Source of the DNA: Pseudarthrobacter sp. ATCC 49987
Lineage (GTDB): Bacteria; Actinomycetota; Actinomycetes; Actinomycetales; Micrococcaceae
Length of the DNA stretch: 64,000 bases
NCBI RefSeq assembly: GCF_009928425.1
Contig: NZ_JAABNS010000001.1
Coordinates: 3,658,001 to 3,722,000, forward strand
Direction of reading: 5' to 3'
Position 1 is the stretch's first letter; every line of letters begins with the position of its first letter. The position numbers and the translations under genes are program-made. Positions 1 to 7,973 of the stretch are shown here, in pieces. The notes under the pieces are model-generated. The model saw only the letters and a list, made by a program, of their open reading frames with translations, was not told the origin of the DNA and did no database searches.

Positions 1-615
1 GGGTCCGAGCTTCCGCCGGAGGTTCTTGACGTGGGAGTCGATGGTGCGCTCGTAACCGGCATATTCGTAACCCCGGACACGGTTCACCAGCTCGTACCGC
101 GAGTAAACCCGTCCCGGCGATGCCGCCATAGCGTCCAGCAGGTCCCATTCTGTTGGGGTCAGGTCCAGCAGGTTCCCATCCAGCCACGCCTTGTGCAGGC
201 CGGGGTCGATTCGCAGCCTGCCGTCACCATAGCTCGCCGCGGCGTCCGCAGCAGGGACGCCTCCGAAGCGATGCAGCACGGCCTGCACCCGCAGGACAAG
301 TTCATGCGGGCTGAAGGGCTTGGTCACATAGTCGTCGGCTCCCAGTTCGAGACCACGGATCCGGTCCTCAGTGCTGCTGCGCGCCGTCAGCACTATCACC
401 GGAAGGCTTCCGAGCCTGTGGATCTCGCGGAGGACGTCGGTGCCGTCGACGTCGGGCAGCCCGAGATCCAGCACCACCAGGTCAGCGGACGGCAGAAGCC
501 GCAGTGCTTCGGCGCCCGAGGGAGTGGTCAGGACGGAAAAGCCCGCCCGTTCCAGGTAACGGCGCAGCACTTCACGGATGTCTTTTTCGTCCTCGACGAC
601 CAGCACGGTGGGCAT
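1..615 (-). CDS. OmpR-family response regulator (3' end outside window)
   Basis: DNA-binding response regulator of a two-component system. The gene runs leftward from ATG at 615 and leaves the window at base 1 after 205 codons, so only the last few residues are missing. The receiver domain covers about residues 1-115: an acidic pocket (VEDE), the phospho-acceptor Asp in VVLDLGLPDVDG and the conserved Lys in YVTKPFSP. The winged-helix effector domain follows and ends with the OmpR-type recognition segment (ERTIDSHVKNLRRKLG). The partner kinase would lie to the left and is not visible. The gene is divergent from the DUF2202 gene across 149 bp, so it may control it; that is inference. The target stimulus is unknown. 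Confidence 0.93.
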   Translation of the reverse strand, partial: MPTVLVVEDEKDIREVLRRYLERAGFSVLTTPSGAEALRLLPSADLVVLDLGLPDVDGTDVLREIHRLGSLPVIVLTARSSTEDRIRGLELGADDYVTKPFSPHELVLRVQAVLHRFGGVPAADAAASYGDGRLRIDPGLHKAWLDGNLLDLTPTEWDLLDAMAASPGRVYSRYELVNRVRGYEYAGYERTIDSHVKNLRRKLGP

Positions 616-764
616 AGGGCTAACACTAATGCCAGCTTTTGCGCCGGAAGGCAGGAGGAACGAATCTCCACACAATCTGCACACGGTCGCCGGCAGCACT
701 GCACACGCGGGCGGCATTCTGTGTCTACAAGCTGGTTTTCCGGCAATCGAACAAGGAGCACACC

Positions 765-1496
765 ATGCGAAAGAAGACCATGATTGCAGCAGCAATCGCC
801 GGCGGCGCCGTCATTACCACTCTCGTGGCAGGGCCCGGCGTGGCCGCCGTCGTACAGGGCGGCCAGAACGGCCAGCACCAGCAAAGCGGGCAGGCGCAGT
901 CCCCGAACGGCCACAGCGGCGGCGCCGGCGATCAGGCCGGCAGCCACACCGGCGGCAAGTTGATGGGCCACGGCAAGGCCGGCGGCAAGTTGATGGGCCA
1001 CGGCAAGGCCGGCGGCCAGGGCGCGGGACAGGGCTCGGGTCTGGACTCAGGGAGCAGCACCACCGGCACCATGACGGATGCGCAGAGGGCAGAACTTGCG
1101 TACATGGCCGAAGAGGAACTGGTGGCCCATGACCTGTACACGGCTTTTGCCGGCCTCTACGACGCCCCGGTGTTCAACCGGGTCGCCAACTCAGAGTCCA
1201 AGCATCTCGAGGCCGTCCGGAACCTGATGGCAGGTTACGGCGTCACCGATCCGACCGTTGACCACGTCGCGGGCGTGTTCTCGGACGACAGCCTGCAGAA
1301 GCTCTACGATGAGCTGCTCGCGCAGGGCCAGGCCAGCCAGGAGGGCGCCCTTGCGGCCGGGCGAACCGTCGAGAAGACCGACATCGAGGGCCTGACCGCC
1401 GCAGCCGAGGGCGCCACCACGGCACCGGACGCCAAGGCCGTCTTCACCCGCCTCCTGGAGGCGTCACAGCACCACCTCACCGCGTTCGGCGGCTAG
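765..1496 (+). CDS. Secreted DUF2202 (ferritin-like) protein
   Basis: Exported protein with a DUF2202 domain, a four-helix ferritin-like fold of unknown function. I chose ATG 765 because AAGGAG lies six bases upstream (753-758); the frame is open further 5' but has no better site. The start gives a signal peptide: KK, a hydrophobic stretch, then an Ala-rich cleavage region near residue 28. Residues about 30-100 are a low-complexity Gly/His/Gln linker with a perfect ten-residue duplication. The DUF2202 domain follows (AYMAEEELVAHDLY, then NSESKHLEAV), with Glu and His residues placed as in di-metal ferritin-like proteins. Metal binding is family-based inference. The protein has 243 residues. 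Confidence 0.85.
   Translation: MRKKTMIAAAIAGGAVITTLVAGPGVAAVVQGGQNGQHQQSGQAQSPNGHSGGAGDQAGSHTGGKLMGHGKAGGKLMGHGKAGGQGAGQGSGLDSGSSTTGTMTDAQRAELAYMAEEELVAHDLYTAFAGLYDAPVFNRVANSESKHLEAVRNLMAGYGVTDPTVDHVAGVFSDDSLQKLYDELLAQGQASQEGALAAGRTVEKTDIEGLTAAAEGATTAPDAKAVFTRLLEASQHHLTAFGG
951..1010 (+). repeat. Perfect 30-bp tandem duplication in the DUF2202 gene
   Basis: Two identical 30-bp units (951-980 and 981-1010) encode GGKLMGHGKA twice in the linker before the DUF2202 domain. The units are identical even at third codon positions, so the duplication is recent or being homogenised. It keeps the reading frame. Confidence 0.95.
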
Positions 1497-1509
1497 GAAG
1501 ACCCGTCAG

Positions 1510-1539
1510 AGGGGATGCCCGCCACCGCGGGTGTCCCCT
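1510..1539. terminator. Stem-loop between convergent genes
   Basis: AGGGGA pairs with TCCCCT and CCCGC with GCGGG around a four-base loop, with a two-base internal mismatch. It sits 13 bp after the DUF2202 stop and overlaps the stop codon of the convergent gene, so it could end transcription from both sides. There is no T-run. Confidence 0.5.
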
Positions 1540-1846
1540 ACGGCGTATCCCCGCCAATACCGGCGGCCTCGTCCAGGGTGCGCGATTCGAAATGCTCCAG
1601 CATCTCGCGCATGCCCTCCATGGTCTGCTTGAACATCTCCGACGCCCGCCACTGCTCGGCCTGCTCCAGCGACTCCCACGGGCCGGTGCTGATAAACCGG
1701 TTCCGGACGTCGCGGTCATGCATCAGCACGGCCTTCGCGTGGGGAAAGTCCTCCTGGGTCTTCCGGGCCAGATCCCGCCAGGCCTGCACAAAATCATTCT
1801 CCCGGCCCGGGTGCACCAGCCAGATTCCCAGCGTATAAACCGACAC
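1538..1846 (-). CDS. Small antibiotic-biosynthesis-monooxygenase-like (ABM) protein
   Basis: A 102-residue protein resembling the dimeric alpha/beta-barrel ABM fold: a first strand (YTLGIWLVHPG), an amphipathic helix (FVQAWRDLARKTQ) and the SLEQAEQWRASE segment common in these heme- or quinone-related small oxygenases. I prefer GTG at 1846 because GGAGG lies nine bases upstream; the longer TTG-start frame would begin inside that ribosome-binding site. It follows the TetR gene by about 80 bp on the same strand and may be co-transcribed with it. The substrate cannot be told from sequence. Confidence 0.7.
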   Translation of the reverse strand: MSVYTLGIWLVHPGRENDFVQAWRDLARKTQEDFPHAKAVLMHDRDVRNRFISTGPWESLEQAEQWRASEMFKQTMEGMREMLEHFESRTLDEAAGIGGDTP

Positions 1847-1924
1847 GTCGATCGCCTCCAAATTTCTGCACGGGGTTGATAGCCCCGATTATGTTCCCGT
1901 GCCACGGGAGGCGGTAGGGCCGAT

Positions 1925-2647
1925 TTACCCGAGGGCCTCCCCCGCGGGCTTCCCCGGGCCGGAGAGGCGGGCCGCCAGGCCGGAGAGGAGGATGTCGATC
2001 CCCTGGTCCAGCTCGGCGGCGCCGTCGTAGTCCGCGAGCACGGGGGCCAGGGCACGGAGGCGGGGGAAATCCTTCACGGGGAGCCGGTGCAGGCCCAGCC
2101 GGAGAAGGGCCTCGTTCTCGTCCGGGTCCACGACGAATTCCTGAAGTTCGTTGAGAATATGGCCGTACAGAAACCCGTAGTAGGCCCGGTAGACGTGCAG
2201 CGCGTCCTCGGCGGCGAACCCGGCGTCGATCAGCAGGGCGAGGATCTGCTCGAGCGGGCGGAGCGTGCCCAGCGGGCGAAGGCCCAGCGGCGTAGACAGC
2301 GGCCTTGTGACCAGAAGAGGGACAACATTCGGGTGCCGGAGGGCCAGCAGGCGCAGGTCGTGCGCGATCCGGCGGAGCTGGGCCTGCCAGTCAGGATCCT
2401 CCGGGAAAATCGCGAGTTCATTGAGGACAAGCTCGGACACGCCATCCAGCAGTGCGGCGCGGTTGGCCGCGTAGCGGTACAGGCTCATCGGGTCCCGCCC
2501 CAGCTGCTGCCCCAGCCGGCGCATGGTCAGGGCGTCGAGTCCCTCGCGGTCCACGAGCTCCAGCGCGGTCGACAACACCAGTTCCCGGCTCAGCCTTGCT
2601 TTCTCGCCGCGGGCCGGGCTGTTGAGCGGTTCTTTCGGGGCGGTCAT
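1925..2647 (-). CDS. TetR/AcrR-family transcriptional regulator
   Basis: A 240-residue repressor-like protein. The N-terminal helix-turn-helix is clear at about residues 18-65 (STALELVDREGLDALTMRRL, then LGRDPMSLYRYAANRAALLD). The rest is the helical ligand-binding part of the TetR_C (tetracycline-repressor-like) type. GGAGG lies only three bases before ATG 2647, a tight spacing that leaves the start slightly uncertain. A perfect GTCTACA-N-TGTAGAC palindrome lies 86 bp upstream and is the likely autoregulatory operator. Likely targets are its own operon and possibly the divergent small gene at 2875. Confidence 0.88.
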   Translation of the reverse strand: MTAPKEPLNSPARGEKARLSRELVLSTALELVDREGLDALTMRRLGQQLGRDPMSLYRYAANRAALLDGVSELVLNELAIFPEDPDWQAQLRRIAHDLRLLALRHPNVVPLLVTRPLSTPLGLRPLGTLRPLEQILALLIDAGFAAEDALHVYRAYYGFLYGHILNELQEFVVDPDENEALLRLGLHRLPVKDFPRLRALAPVLADYDGAAELDQGIDILLSGLAARLSGPGKPAGEALG

Positions 2648-2716
2648 GGGCCTCCATCGTGGTCGGGGCGGACAGTCCCACCCCTTCTGTGGAAGACAGG
2701 CAAGCTTGCTTATTAG

Positions 2717-2747
2717 GTAGTCTACGCCTAACGTCTACAGTGTAGAC
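2717..2747. promoter_or_regulatory. TetR-type operator region
   Basis: Two palindromes lie in the divergent region between the TetR gene and the gene at 2875: a short GTAG-T-CTAC (2717-2725) and a perfect 15-bp GTCTACA-G-TGTAGAC (2733-2747). Size and position fit a TetR-family operator. Binding is inferred. Confidence 0.6.
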
Positions 2748-2874
2748 AACCCCGGACCGGCCGATATTCGACGCCGGTCCAACCGCTTCGGCGTCCCGTG
2801 CGAGACGTTGAAGTTCCAGCTGCTGTAGCCACACGGCGGCACCCATCGCACCTGGCGGAAAAGAACCAAACCTG

Positions 2875-3129
2875 GTGACTTCGCAATTTGATCAATTCCT
2901 TCAAGAAGCAACCACCCGCGGGGCCGGTCCCGACGACACCCTCGACGGCGACCCTCTTTACGGCCTCTACATGAGCTGGTGCCACGTCACACAGGCAGCG
3001 CCGCGGACCGAAAGGTCCTTCTGGCAGGCCATGAAGAAAAAACAGATCGTCCCGGGCCGCAACGGTCTCCGGATGCAGGGCCACGCGGCGGCCGACTACA
3101 TCCTGACCAGCCACCTGGGCCTGGTCTGA
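2875..3129 (+). CDS. Conserved small protein, primase-C-terminal-like
   Basis: An 84-residue protein of unknown function starting at GTG 2875. The segment LYGLYMSWCHVT followed by RSFWQAMKKKQI resembles the winged-helix segment found at the C-terminus of phage and plasmid D5/P4-type primases, but no catalytic domain is present. It converges on the aldehyde dehydrogenase gene with only 9 bp between the stop codons. No strong Shine-Dalgarno sequence is visible, so the start is tentative. It may be a stand-alone DNA-binding protein. Confidence 0.55.
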   Translation: MTSQFDQFLQEATTRGAGPDDTLDGDPLYGLYMSWCHVTQAAPRTERSFWQAMKKKQIVPGRNGLRMQGHAAADYILTSHLGLV

Positions 3130-3138
3130 CGGCGGCGC

Positions 3139-4659
3139 CTACACCTTCCGGTGGATCGACTTGTAGCTCAGGTAGGCGTTGAGGCCCTCGACGCCGTATT
3201 CGGTGCCCAGCCCGGAATCGTGCCGGCCGCCAAAGGGTGCCGCGTGGTTGGAGGCGAAGAAGTTGATGCCCACCGACCCCGTATCCATCCGGTCGGCCAC
3301 GGCCAGCGCGGCCTCCGGGTCCCGCCCGAACACCAGCCCGCCCAGGCCGAACTCGGTGTTGTTGGCCAGGGCAACGGCCTCCTCGGCACTGCCGTCGGCG
3401 TCGTTGTACTTCAGGATGCAGATGACCGGGCCGAAAATCTCCTCACGGGAAATCCGCATGTCCGCAGTGACATCCGCGAACACGGTGGGCTCAACGAAGT
3501 ACCCGCTTTCCAGCCCGCCGCCCAGTGACGCTGCCCGTCCGCCGGTGGTGGCGCGGGCGCCTTCGGCCAGCCCCGACTCCACGTATTCCAGCACTGTCCG
3601 GTACTGGGATTCCGTGGCGCAGGGCCCGAAGACCGTGTCGGGGTCCAGCGGGTCGCCCTGCTTGCCGCCCGCGATGGTGGTGGTGACCATATCCACCACT
3701 TCCTCGTACCGGCTGGCGGGGGCCAGGATCCGGGTCGAGATGTAGCAGGTCTGGCCGGTGTTGCGCATGGAGGAGCGGATCAGCACCTTGGACATCGCGT
3801 CCAGGTCCGCGTCAGGCAACACGATTGCGCTGGATTTTCCGCCAAGCTCCAGGGTGACGGGGCGCAGCAGCTCGCCGCAGGCCGCGGCAATTTTCCGGCC
3901 CACGGGCGTCGAGCCCGTGAAGGCCACCTTGTCCACGCCCGGGTGCTTCACCAGCGCATCTCCCAGCCGGCCGGACCCGGTGACCAGGTTGACGACGCCG
4001 GCCGGGACCCCGGCCGCGGCCACCGCGTCGATGATCACCCGGAGCGACAGCGGGGTGGGCGACGCCGGCTTGATCACCACTGTGCAGCCGGCCAGGAGCG
4101 CCGGGGCGAGCTTGATGACCACGAGGTTGATCGGGAAGTTCCAGGGCGCGATCAGGGCACACACGCCGATCGGTTCGCGCCGGACCACGGATTCCCCGCC
4201 ACCGTTGGGGAAGGCCCGCACGTCCTCACGCTCAAGGTAGTCGGCCAAGGTGGCGAAGTAGCGGAAGATGCCCGCGGCATTGGCGGCGGCCCCGGCGGAT
4301 TCGGACACCGGAGAGCCGTTCTCGCGGGTGTTCGTCAGCGACAGCTCCCCGGCACGCTTCTCCACTTCGTCAGCGATGCGCAGCAGGTACGCCGCGCGGA
4401 CCGACGGTGCGAGGCGCGGCCACTCGCCGGCGTCGAACGCCCGGCGGGCGGAGCAGACGGCGGCGTCGACGTCTTCGGGGGTTCCGTCCGGCACGGAGCC
4501 CCAGACTTCGCCGGTGGCGGGGTCTGTGACCGGGTTGCGGCCGGTGCCGCGCGCCGGCGTCCAGGCGGCGTCGATGAAGATGTCGTCGACGTGCGTGTAC
4601 GGCAGCTTGAGCGCGGCGCGGGCGGCCACGGCGGGGGCGTCGTGCGTGGCCGCCGTCAT
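3139..4659 (-). CDS. creC: Aldehyde dehydrogenase, CreC-like
   Basis: NAD(P)+-dependent aldehyde dehydrogenase, 506 residues, the usual family length. Key parts are present: the catalytic Asn in APWNFP, the general-base Glu in LELGGKS, the nucleophile Cys in TGQTCYIS, and EEIFGPV near the C-terminus. ATG 4659 overlaps the stop of the upstream HD gene (ATGA), showing translational coupling; the open frame further upstream is antisense-like extension. It is the last gene of the P450 operon. By position it should oxidise the hydroxybenzaldehyde made by the operon to hydroxybenzoate. The family call is firm; the substrate is inferred from context and from similarity to the C. glutamicum cre gene order. 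Confidence 0.85.
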   Translation of the reverse strand: MTAATHDAPAVAARAALKLPYTHVDDIFIDAAWTPARGTGRNPVTDPATGEVWGSVPDGTPEDVDAAVCSARRAFDAGEWPRLAPSVRAAYLLRIADEVEKRAGELSLTNTRENGSPVSESAGAAANAAGIFRYFATLADYLEREDVRAFPNGGGESVVRREPIGVCALIAPWNFPINLVVIKLAPALLAGCTVVIKPASPTPLSLRVIIDAVAAAGVPAGVVNLVTGSGRLGDALVKHPGVDKVAFTGSTPVGRKIAAACGELLRPVTLELGGKSSAIVLPDADLDAMSKVLIRSSMRNTGQTCYISTRILAPASRYEEVVDMVTTTIAGGKQGDPLDPDTVFGPCATESQYRTVLEYVESGLAEGARATTGGRAASLGGGLESGYFVEPTVFADVTADMRISREEIFGPVICILKYNDADGSAEEAVALANNTEFGLGGLVFGRDPEAALAVADRMDTGSVGINFFASNHAAPFGGRHDSGLGTEYGVEGLNAYLSYKSIHRKV

Positions 4660-5444
4660 CGGATGACCGCCGTCTTGAGCAGGGCGGTGGAGCGGTTCAG
4701 GTCGGCCGTGGCCATGTCGTGGGCGGCCTGCGTGATGAGCTCGGGCACGATTTCCGAGGCCAGCCGGTCCGTGTAGGTGGCCGGGTCCATCTTGAACCAG
4801 GTGGAGGCCAGGGCAATCCCGGCCTGGTCGAAGCGCCACAGCCGGTCGGCGTCGCGCATCAACGCGTCCTCCAGCGACTGGGCCACCGGGCGGGTGTCGT
4901 GGCCGTCGATGATGTCGCAGACGCGTTCGATGAACTCCGGTGAGTAGCCCAGCGGCGGCAGCACCCGGCGGGCGACGTCGCAGCCCTGCTTCTCGTGTTC
5001 GTAGCGGATGGCGGCCTTGCGCCAGTCCCCCGCGAAGCCCTCGGAGATGATGCGGGTTTCGTCCACATGGGCCCAGCCGGTGTCGTGCAGCAGGGTGGCC
5101 ACCCGGACCAGTTCGGCGTCGGCGTCGGGGTAGGCCCGGCACAGCCGCTCGGCGAAGGCGAGCGAGATCGGCAGGTGGATGTCGTTGCCGCGGGTGCGGG
5201 TCTCGTGCACCACGGCCCGCCAAAGCCCGTCGAGGTCCTCGAGCGCAGCCGGGGTGGTGGCGATCGGGGCTGTGTCCACCGGTCCCGCCGCCGGGACCGG
5301 GCGGGCCGGGTACGCAGCGGCGAACTCCGCAACCGCGGAATCAACAACCGCGGAATCAACAGCCGCGGGATTGGCGGCCGCCGGGTTGTCGCCAGCGGGG
5401 TTCGCGGTGCCGGCGTCGGCGACCGGGGTCTTGGGTGTGGTCAT
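4656..5444 (-). CDS. creD: HD-domain phosphohydrolase, CreD-like
   Basis: HD-superfamily metal-dependent phosphohydrolase, 262 residues. Conserved elements are the HD pair in TLLHDTGW, the His in YEHEKQG, DGHDTR, and RDADRLWR. AAGGAGCACC precedes ATG 5444. In a cresol pathway this enzyme would remove the phosphate from the hydroxymethylphenyl phosphate after P450 oxidation, giving hydroxybenzyl alcohol. The first ~65 residues are an Ala/Pro/Val-rich tail with short repeats and look like a recent extension. A clear paralogue lies at 38642-39328. Fold call is solid; substrate is inferred. Confidence 0.8.
   Translation of the reverse strand: MTTPKTPVADAGTANPAGDNPAAANPAAVDSAVVDSAVAEFAAAYPARPVPAAGPVDTAPIATTPAALEDLDGLWRAVVHETRTRGNDIHLPISLAFAERLCRAYPDADAELVRVATLLHDTGWAHVDETRIISEGFAGDWRKAAIRYEHEKQGCDVARRVLPPLGYSPEFIERVCDIIDGHDTRPVAQSLEDALMRDADRLWRFDQAGIALASTWFKMDPATYTDRLASEIVPELITQAAHDMATADLNRSTALLKTAVIR
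5331..5375. repeat. 15-bp tandem repeat in the HD gene 5' region
   Basis: Unit AACCGCGGAATCAAC occurs twice exactly (5331-5345, 5346-5360) and a third time degenerately (to 5375). It encodes VDSAV-type repeats in the low-complexity N-terminus of the CreD-like protein and keeps frame (five codons). Confidence 0.85.
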
Positions 5445-5485
5445 GGTGCTCCTTCGGGTGGGACCGACTTACTGTCTGAGTGCAG

Positions 5486-6829
5486 TTAGCTGTCCGTGGT
5501 AATCGTCTTGAGGGGTGTGGCCGGGTCCGCGGCGGCGCCGGCGGGGATGTTCTGGCCTTTGGCAAGCGCGTTCTTGACCGCCATGAAGTCCAGCGGGGCG
5601 TTGACGCAGTCCGCGGCGATGACCTGGCCCTTGCGGTAGTAGATGACGCTGAATTTTCCGCGGTCCTCGTCCCGCCGCAGCACGGTCTGGTCGTAGCCGT
5701 TGCAGAGTCCGGCGATCTGGAGTTTGAGGTCGGCCTGGTTGGACCAGAACCACGGGATGCCGGCGTATTCCTCGCGCCGGCCGGTGAGCGAGTAGGCGGC
5801 CACCTTGGCGTGTTCGATCGCGTTGTTGACGCTCTCCAGCCGGATCCGCTCGCCCGGTTCGGAGCCGGGCACGGGATTGGGCATGTTGGCGCAGTCGCCG
5901 ATCGCCACCGTGGTGCCGTCCGAGGCCAGCGCGAAGCGGTCCACGACGATCCCGTTGTCCACCGTGAGGCCAAGTTGTTCGGCCAATTGGGTGTTCGGGA
6001 TGACCCCGATGCCGACCAGCACGATCTGCGCGGGCAGCACCGTGCCGTCCTGGAGCTCGACGCCGGCGACCGCCGTCTGTTTTTCACCTGCAGCGGTCTT
6101 CGCGGTGAAGCGTTTGGCGCTCGTGTTGAGCCGGATGTCCAGGCCGCGGGCGCGGTGGGCCTGCAGGAAGTACTCGGCTGTCTCCTCGCCGACGGCGCGG
6201 CCCACCAGCCGCGGACCGAATTCCAGCACGGTGACGTTTTTGCCCATTTTTTGCAGGCTGGACGCGGCTTCAAGGCCGATGAATCCGCCGCCGATCACCA
6301 CAACGTCCTGCGCGTCCCCCACCCGGGCCTTGAGGGCCAGGGCGTCGTCAGCGTTACGCAGGTAGAGCACGCCGTCGAGGTCCCCGCCGTCGACCTCCAG
6401 TTTCCGGGCGCGGGCGCCCACGGTGAGGGCTAGCCGCTTGAAGGGAAACTGCCTGCCCGAAGACGAATGCGCGACGCCGGAGCCGTCCGGGTCCTTGTCG
6501 ATCCTGACGATATATTCGCCCTTGACCAGCCCCACGTTGTGGTCGGCCCAGTACTCGTTGGAACGGAAAATCAAGGATTCACTCTCCACCGTGCCCTGCA
6601 GGAACTCCTTGGACAGGGCCGGGCGCTGGTAGGGCCGGTGGTCCTCGTCGCCGAGCAGGGTGATGTGCTCATCGAAGCCGAGCGCCCGGAGGGACACCGC
6701 GAGCTGGACGCCTGACTGGCTGGCGCCGATGATCAGCAGGCCGGTGCGGGTAGGGCTGTCAGTTTCGGTACCGGCTGCGCCGGCCGTTCCGGCGGACGTC
6801 TGCTCCGCCGCGGCAACGTGGGTGCCCAT
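5486..6829 (-). CDS. creE: FAD-dependent ferredoxin reductase, CreE-like
   Basis: NAD(P)H:ferredoxin reductase of the rhodocoxin/putidaredoxin reductase type, 447 residues. Two Rossmann motifs are visible: the FAD site near the N-terminus (LIIGASQSGVQLA) and the NAD(P)H site around residue 170 (VVVIGGGFIGLEAA). AIGDCAN later contacts FAD. I chose ATG 6829 (MGTHVAAAEQ); the longer frame to 7339 runs antisense-like through the ferredoxin. The start lies 2 bp from the ferredoxin stop, so the two are coupled. It passes electrons from NAD(P)H to the ferredoxin for the P450 at 10985-12262. Confidence 0.9.
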   Translation of the reverse strand: MGTHVAAAEQTSAGTAGAAGTETDSPTRTGLLIIGASQSGVQLAVSLRALGFDEHITLLGDEDHRPYQRPALSKEFLQGTVESESLIFRSNEYWADHNVGLVKGEYIVRIDKDPDGSGVAHSSSGRQFPFKRLALTVGARARKLEVDGGDLDGVLYLRNADDALALKARVGDAQDVVVIGGGFIGLEAASSLQKMGKNVTVLEFGPRLVGRAVGEETAEYFLQAHRARGLDIRLNTSAKRFTAKTAAGEKQTAVAGVELQDGTVLPAQIVLVGIGVIPNTQLAEQLGLTVDNGIVVDRFALASDGTTVAIGDCANMPNPVPGSEPGERIRLESVNNAIEHAKVAAYSLTGRREEYAGIPWFWSNQADLKLQIAGLCNGYDQTVLRRDEDRGKFSVIYYRKGQVIAADCVNAPLDFMAVKNALAKGQNIPAGAAADPATPLKTITTDS

Positions 6830-6831
6830 CA

Positions 6832-7152
6832 CTACACCTGGGTTTCCGGGGTGGTGACGAACAGTTCGATCTCGTCGATGAGGCGGAGCTGGCAGGACAG
6901 GCGCGAGTTGTCCTCGCGGTCCACGGCGGTGCCGTAGAGCATCTCGTCCTCCATGTCCTCCATGGGCGGGAGCTTCGAAAGGCAGTCCTCGCGGACAAAG
7001 ACGTGGCAGGTGGCGCAGGAGAGCGACCCGCCGCATTCGGCGACGATGCCGGGGACGCCGTTGCGCACCGCGGTTTCCATGACGGAGTCGCCGGGATTGC
7101 CCTGCACGTCGCGGACGGCGCCTTCGGCGTCGGTGAAATGAACCGTTGGCAT
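6832..7152 (-). CDS. creF: [2Fe-2S] ferredoxin, CreF-like
   Basis: Plant/adrenodoxin-type [2Fe-2S] ferredoxin of 106 residues, matching P450 partner ferredoxins such as rhodocoxin's ThcC. The cluster ligands follow C-x5-C-x2-C in ECGGSLSCATC, with the fourth Cys in LSCQL. A strong AAGGAGG lies just upstream of ATG 7152, which fixes the start inside a longer open frame. It shuttles electrons from the reductase to the P450. Confidence 0.92.
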   Translation of the reverse strand: MPTVHFTDAEGAVRDVQGNPGDSVMETAVRNGVPGIVAECGGSLSCATCHVFVREDCLSKLPPMEDMEDEMLYGTAVDREDNSRLSCQLRLIDEIELFVTTPETQV

Positions 7153-7199
7153 TGGTCCTCCTTGGGGTTGAAAACGGAAAGTTGGCAGATCGGGCAGAG

Positions 7200-7973
7200 T
7201 CAGATGAACTGGCGGCCGCCGTCGACCACCATGGTCTGCCCCGTGTAATAGGAACTGTCCGGCCCGGCCAGGAAGAGCGCCGCACCCACAATGTCCTCCG
7301 GCTGGCTGGCCCGCTTGATGGCGCCGCGGTCCACGCCATAGTTCTCGGCGTTTTCCATCAGCCCGTAGCTGGCCTCGGTGAGGGTGAACCCGGGGGCGAT
7401 CGCGTTGACCGTGATCCCCCGCCGGCCCAGTTCCTTGGCCATCACCCGGGTCAGGGCCACCACCCCGCCCTTGGAGGCGACGTAGTGCAGCCACTGCTCC
7501 GAGCCGCTGAAGATCGTGGCGCTGGAGAGGTTGATGACGCGGCCGCCCTCGGGCAGGAACGGGCTCGCCGCCCGGGTGACGAGCCACGGGCCTTTGAGGT
7601 TTACGTTCATCACCAGGTCCCATTCGGCCGGGTCGATGTCCTCGAACGGGCTGCGGGTCACCCCCGCGTACACCGCCGCGTTGTTAAGCACGACGTCGAT
7701 GCTTCCGCCGCCGAAATCCGCGCAGCTTTTTGCGAGGGCCTCGGTGGAGTCGACACTCGTGACGTCGGCATGGAAGGCCGCCGCGTCGGCCCCGGTATCC
7801 AGGACCAGCTTGGCCGTTTCCTCCGCACCCGCGAGGTTCACGTCCGCCACCGCCACGCGGTAGCCGCGGCGGGCAAAGCCGAGCGCGAACGCCCGGCCCA
7901 GCCCGCCGGCGGCACCGGTGATCAGGACGGTGCGGGCAGGCTGGCCCGCACCGTCCAACTGCGGATCAGACAT
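7200..7973 (-). CDS. creG: Short-chain dehydrogenase, CreG-like
   Basis: Classical SDR, 257 residues: cofactor motif TGAAGGLG, NNAA, catalytic Ser in NLSSAT and the YVASK active site (HYVASKGGV), ending with the usual VVDGGRQFI. The start codon overlaps the upstream creH-like stop (ATGTCTGA, 8 bp). In this pathway it would oxidise hydroxybenzyl alcohol to hydroxybenzaldehyde, the step between the HD phosphohydrolase and the aldehyde dehydrogenase. Specificity is inferred from context. Confidence 0.85.
   Translation of the reverse strand: MSDPQLDGAGQPARTVLITGAAGGLGRAFALGFARRGYRVAVADVNLAGAEETAKLVLDTGADAAAFHADVTSVDSTEALAKSCADFGGGSIDVVLNNAAVYAGVTRSPFEDIDPAEWDLVMNVNLKGPWLVTRAASPFLPEGGRVINLSSATIFSGSEQWLHYVASKGGVVALTRVMAKELGRRGITVNAIAPGFTLTEASYGLMENAENYGVDRGAIKRASQPEDIVGAALFLAGPDSSYYTGQTMVVDGGRQFI

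Noticed and set aside
4660..5223. N-terminal extension of the aldehyde dehydrogenase frame
   Set aside because: It overlaps the HD gene in another frame and lacks protein-like composition; ATG 4659 gives the normal family length and an ATGA overlap.
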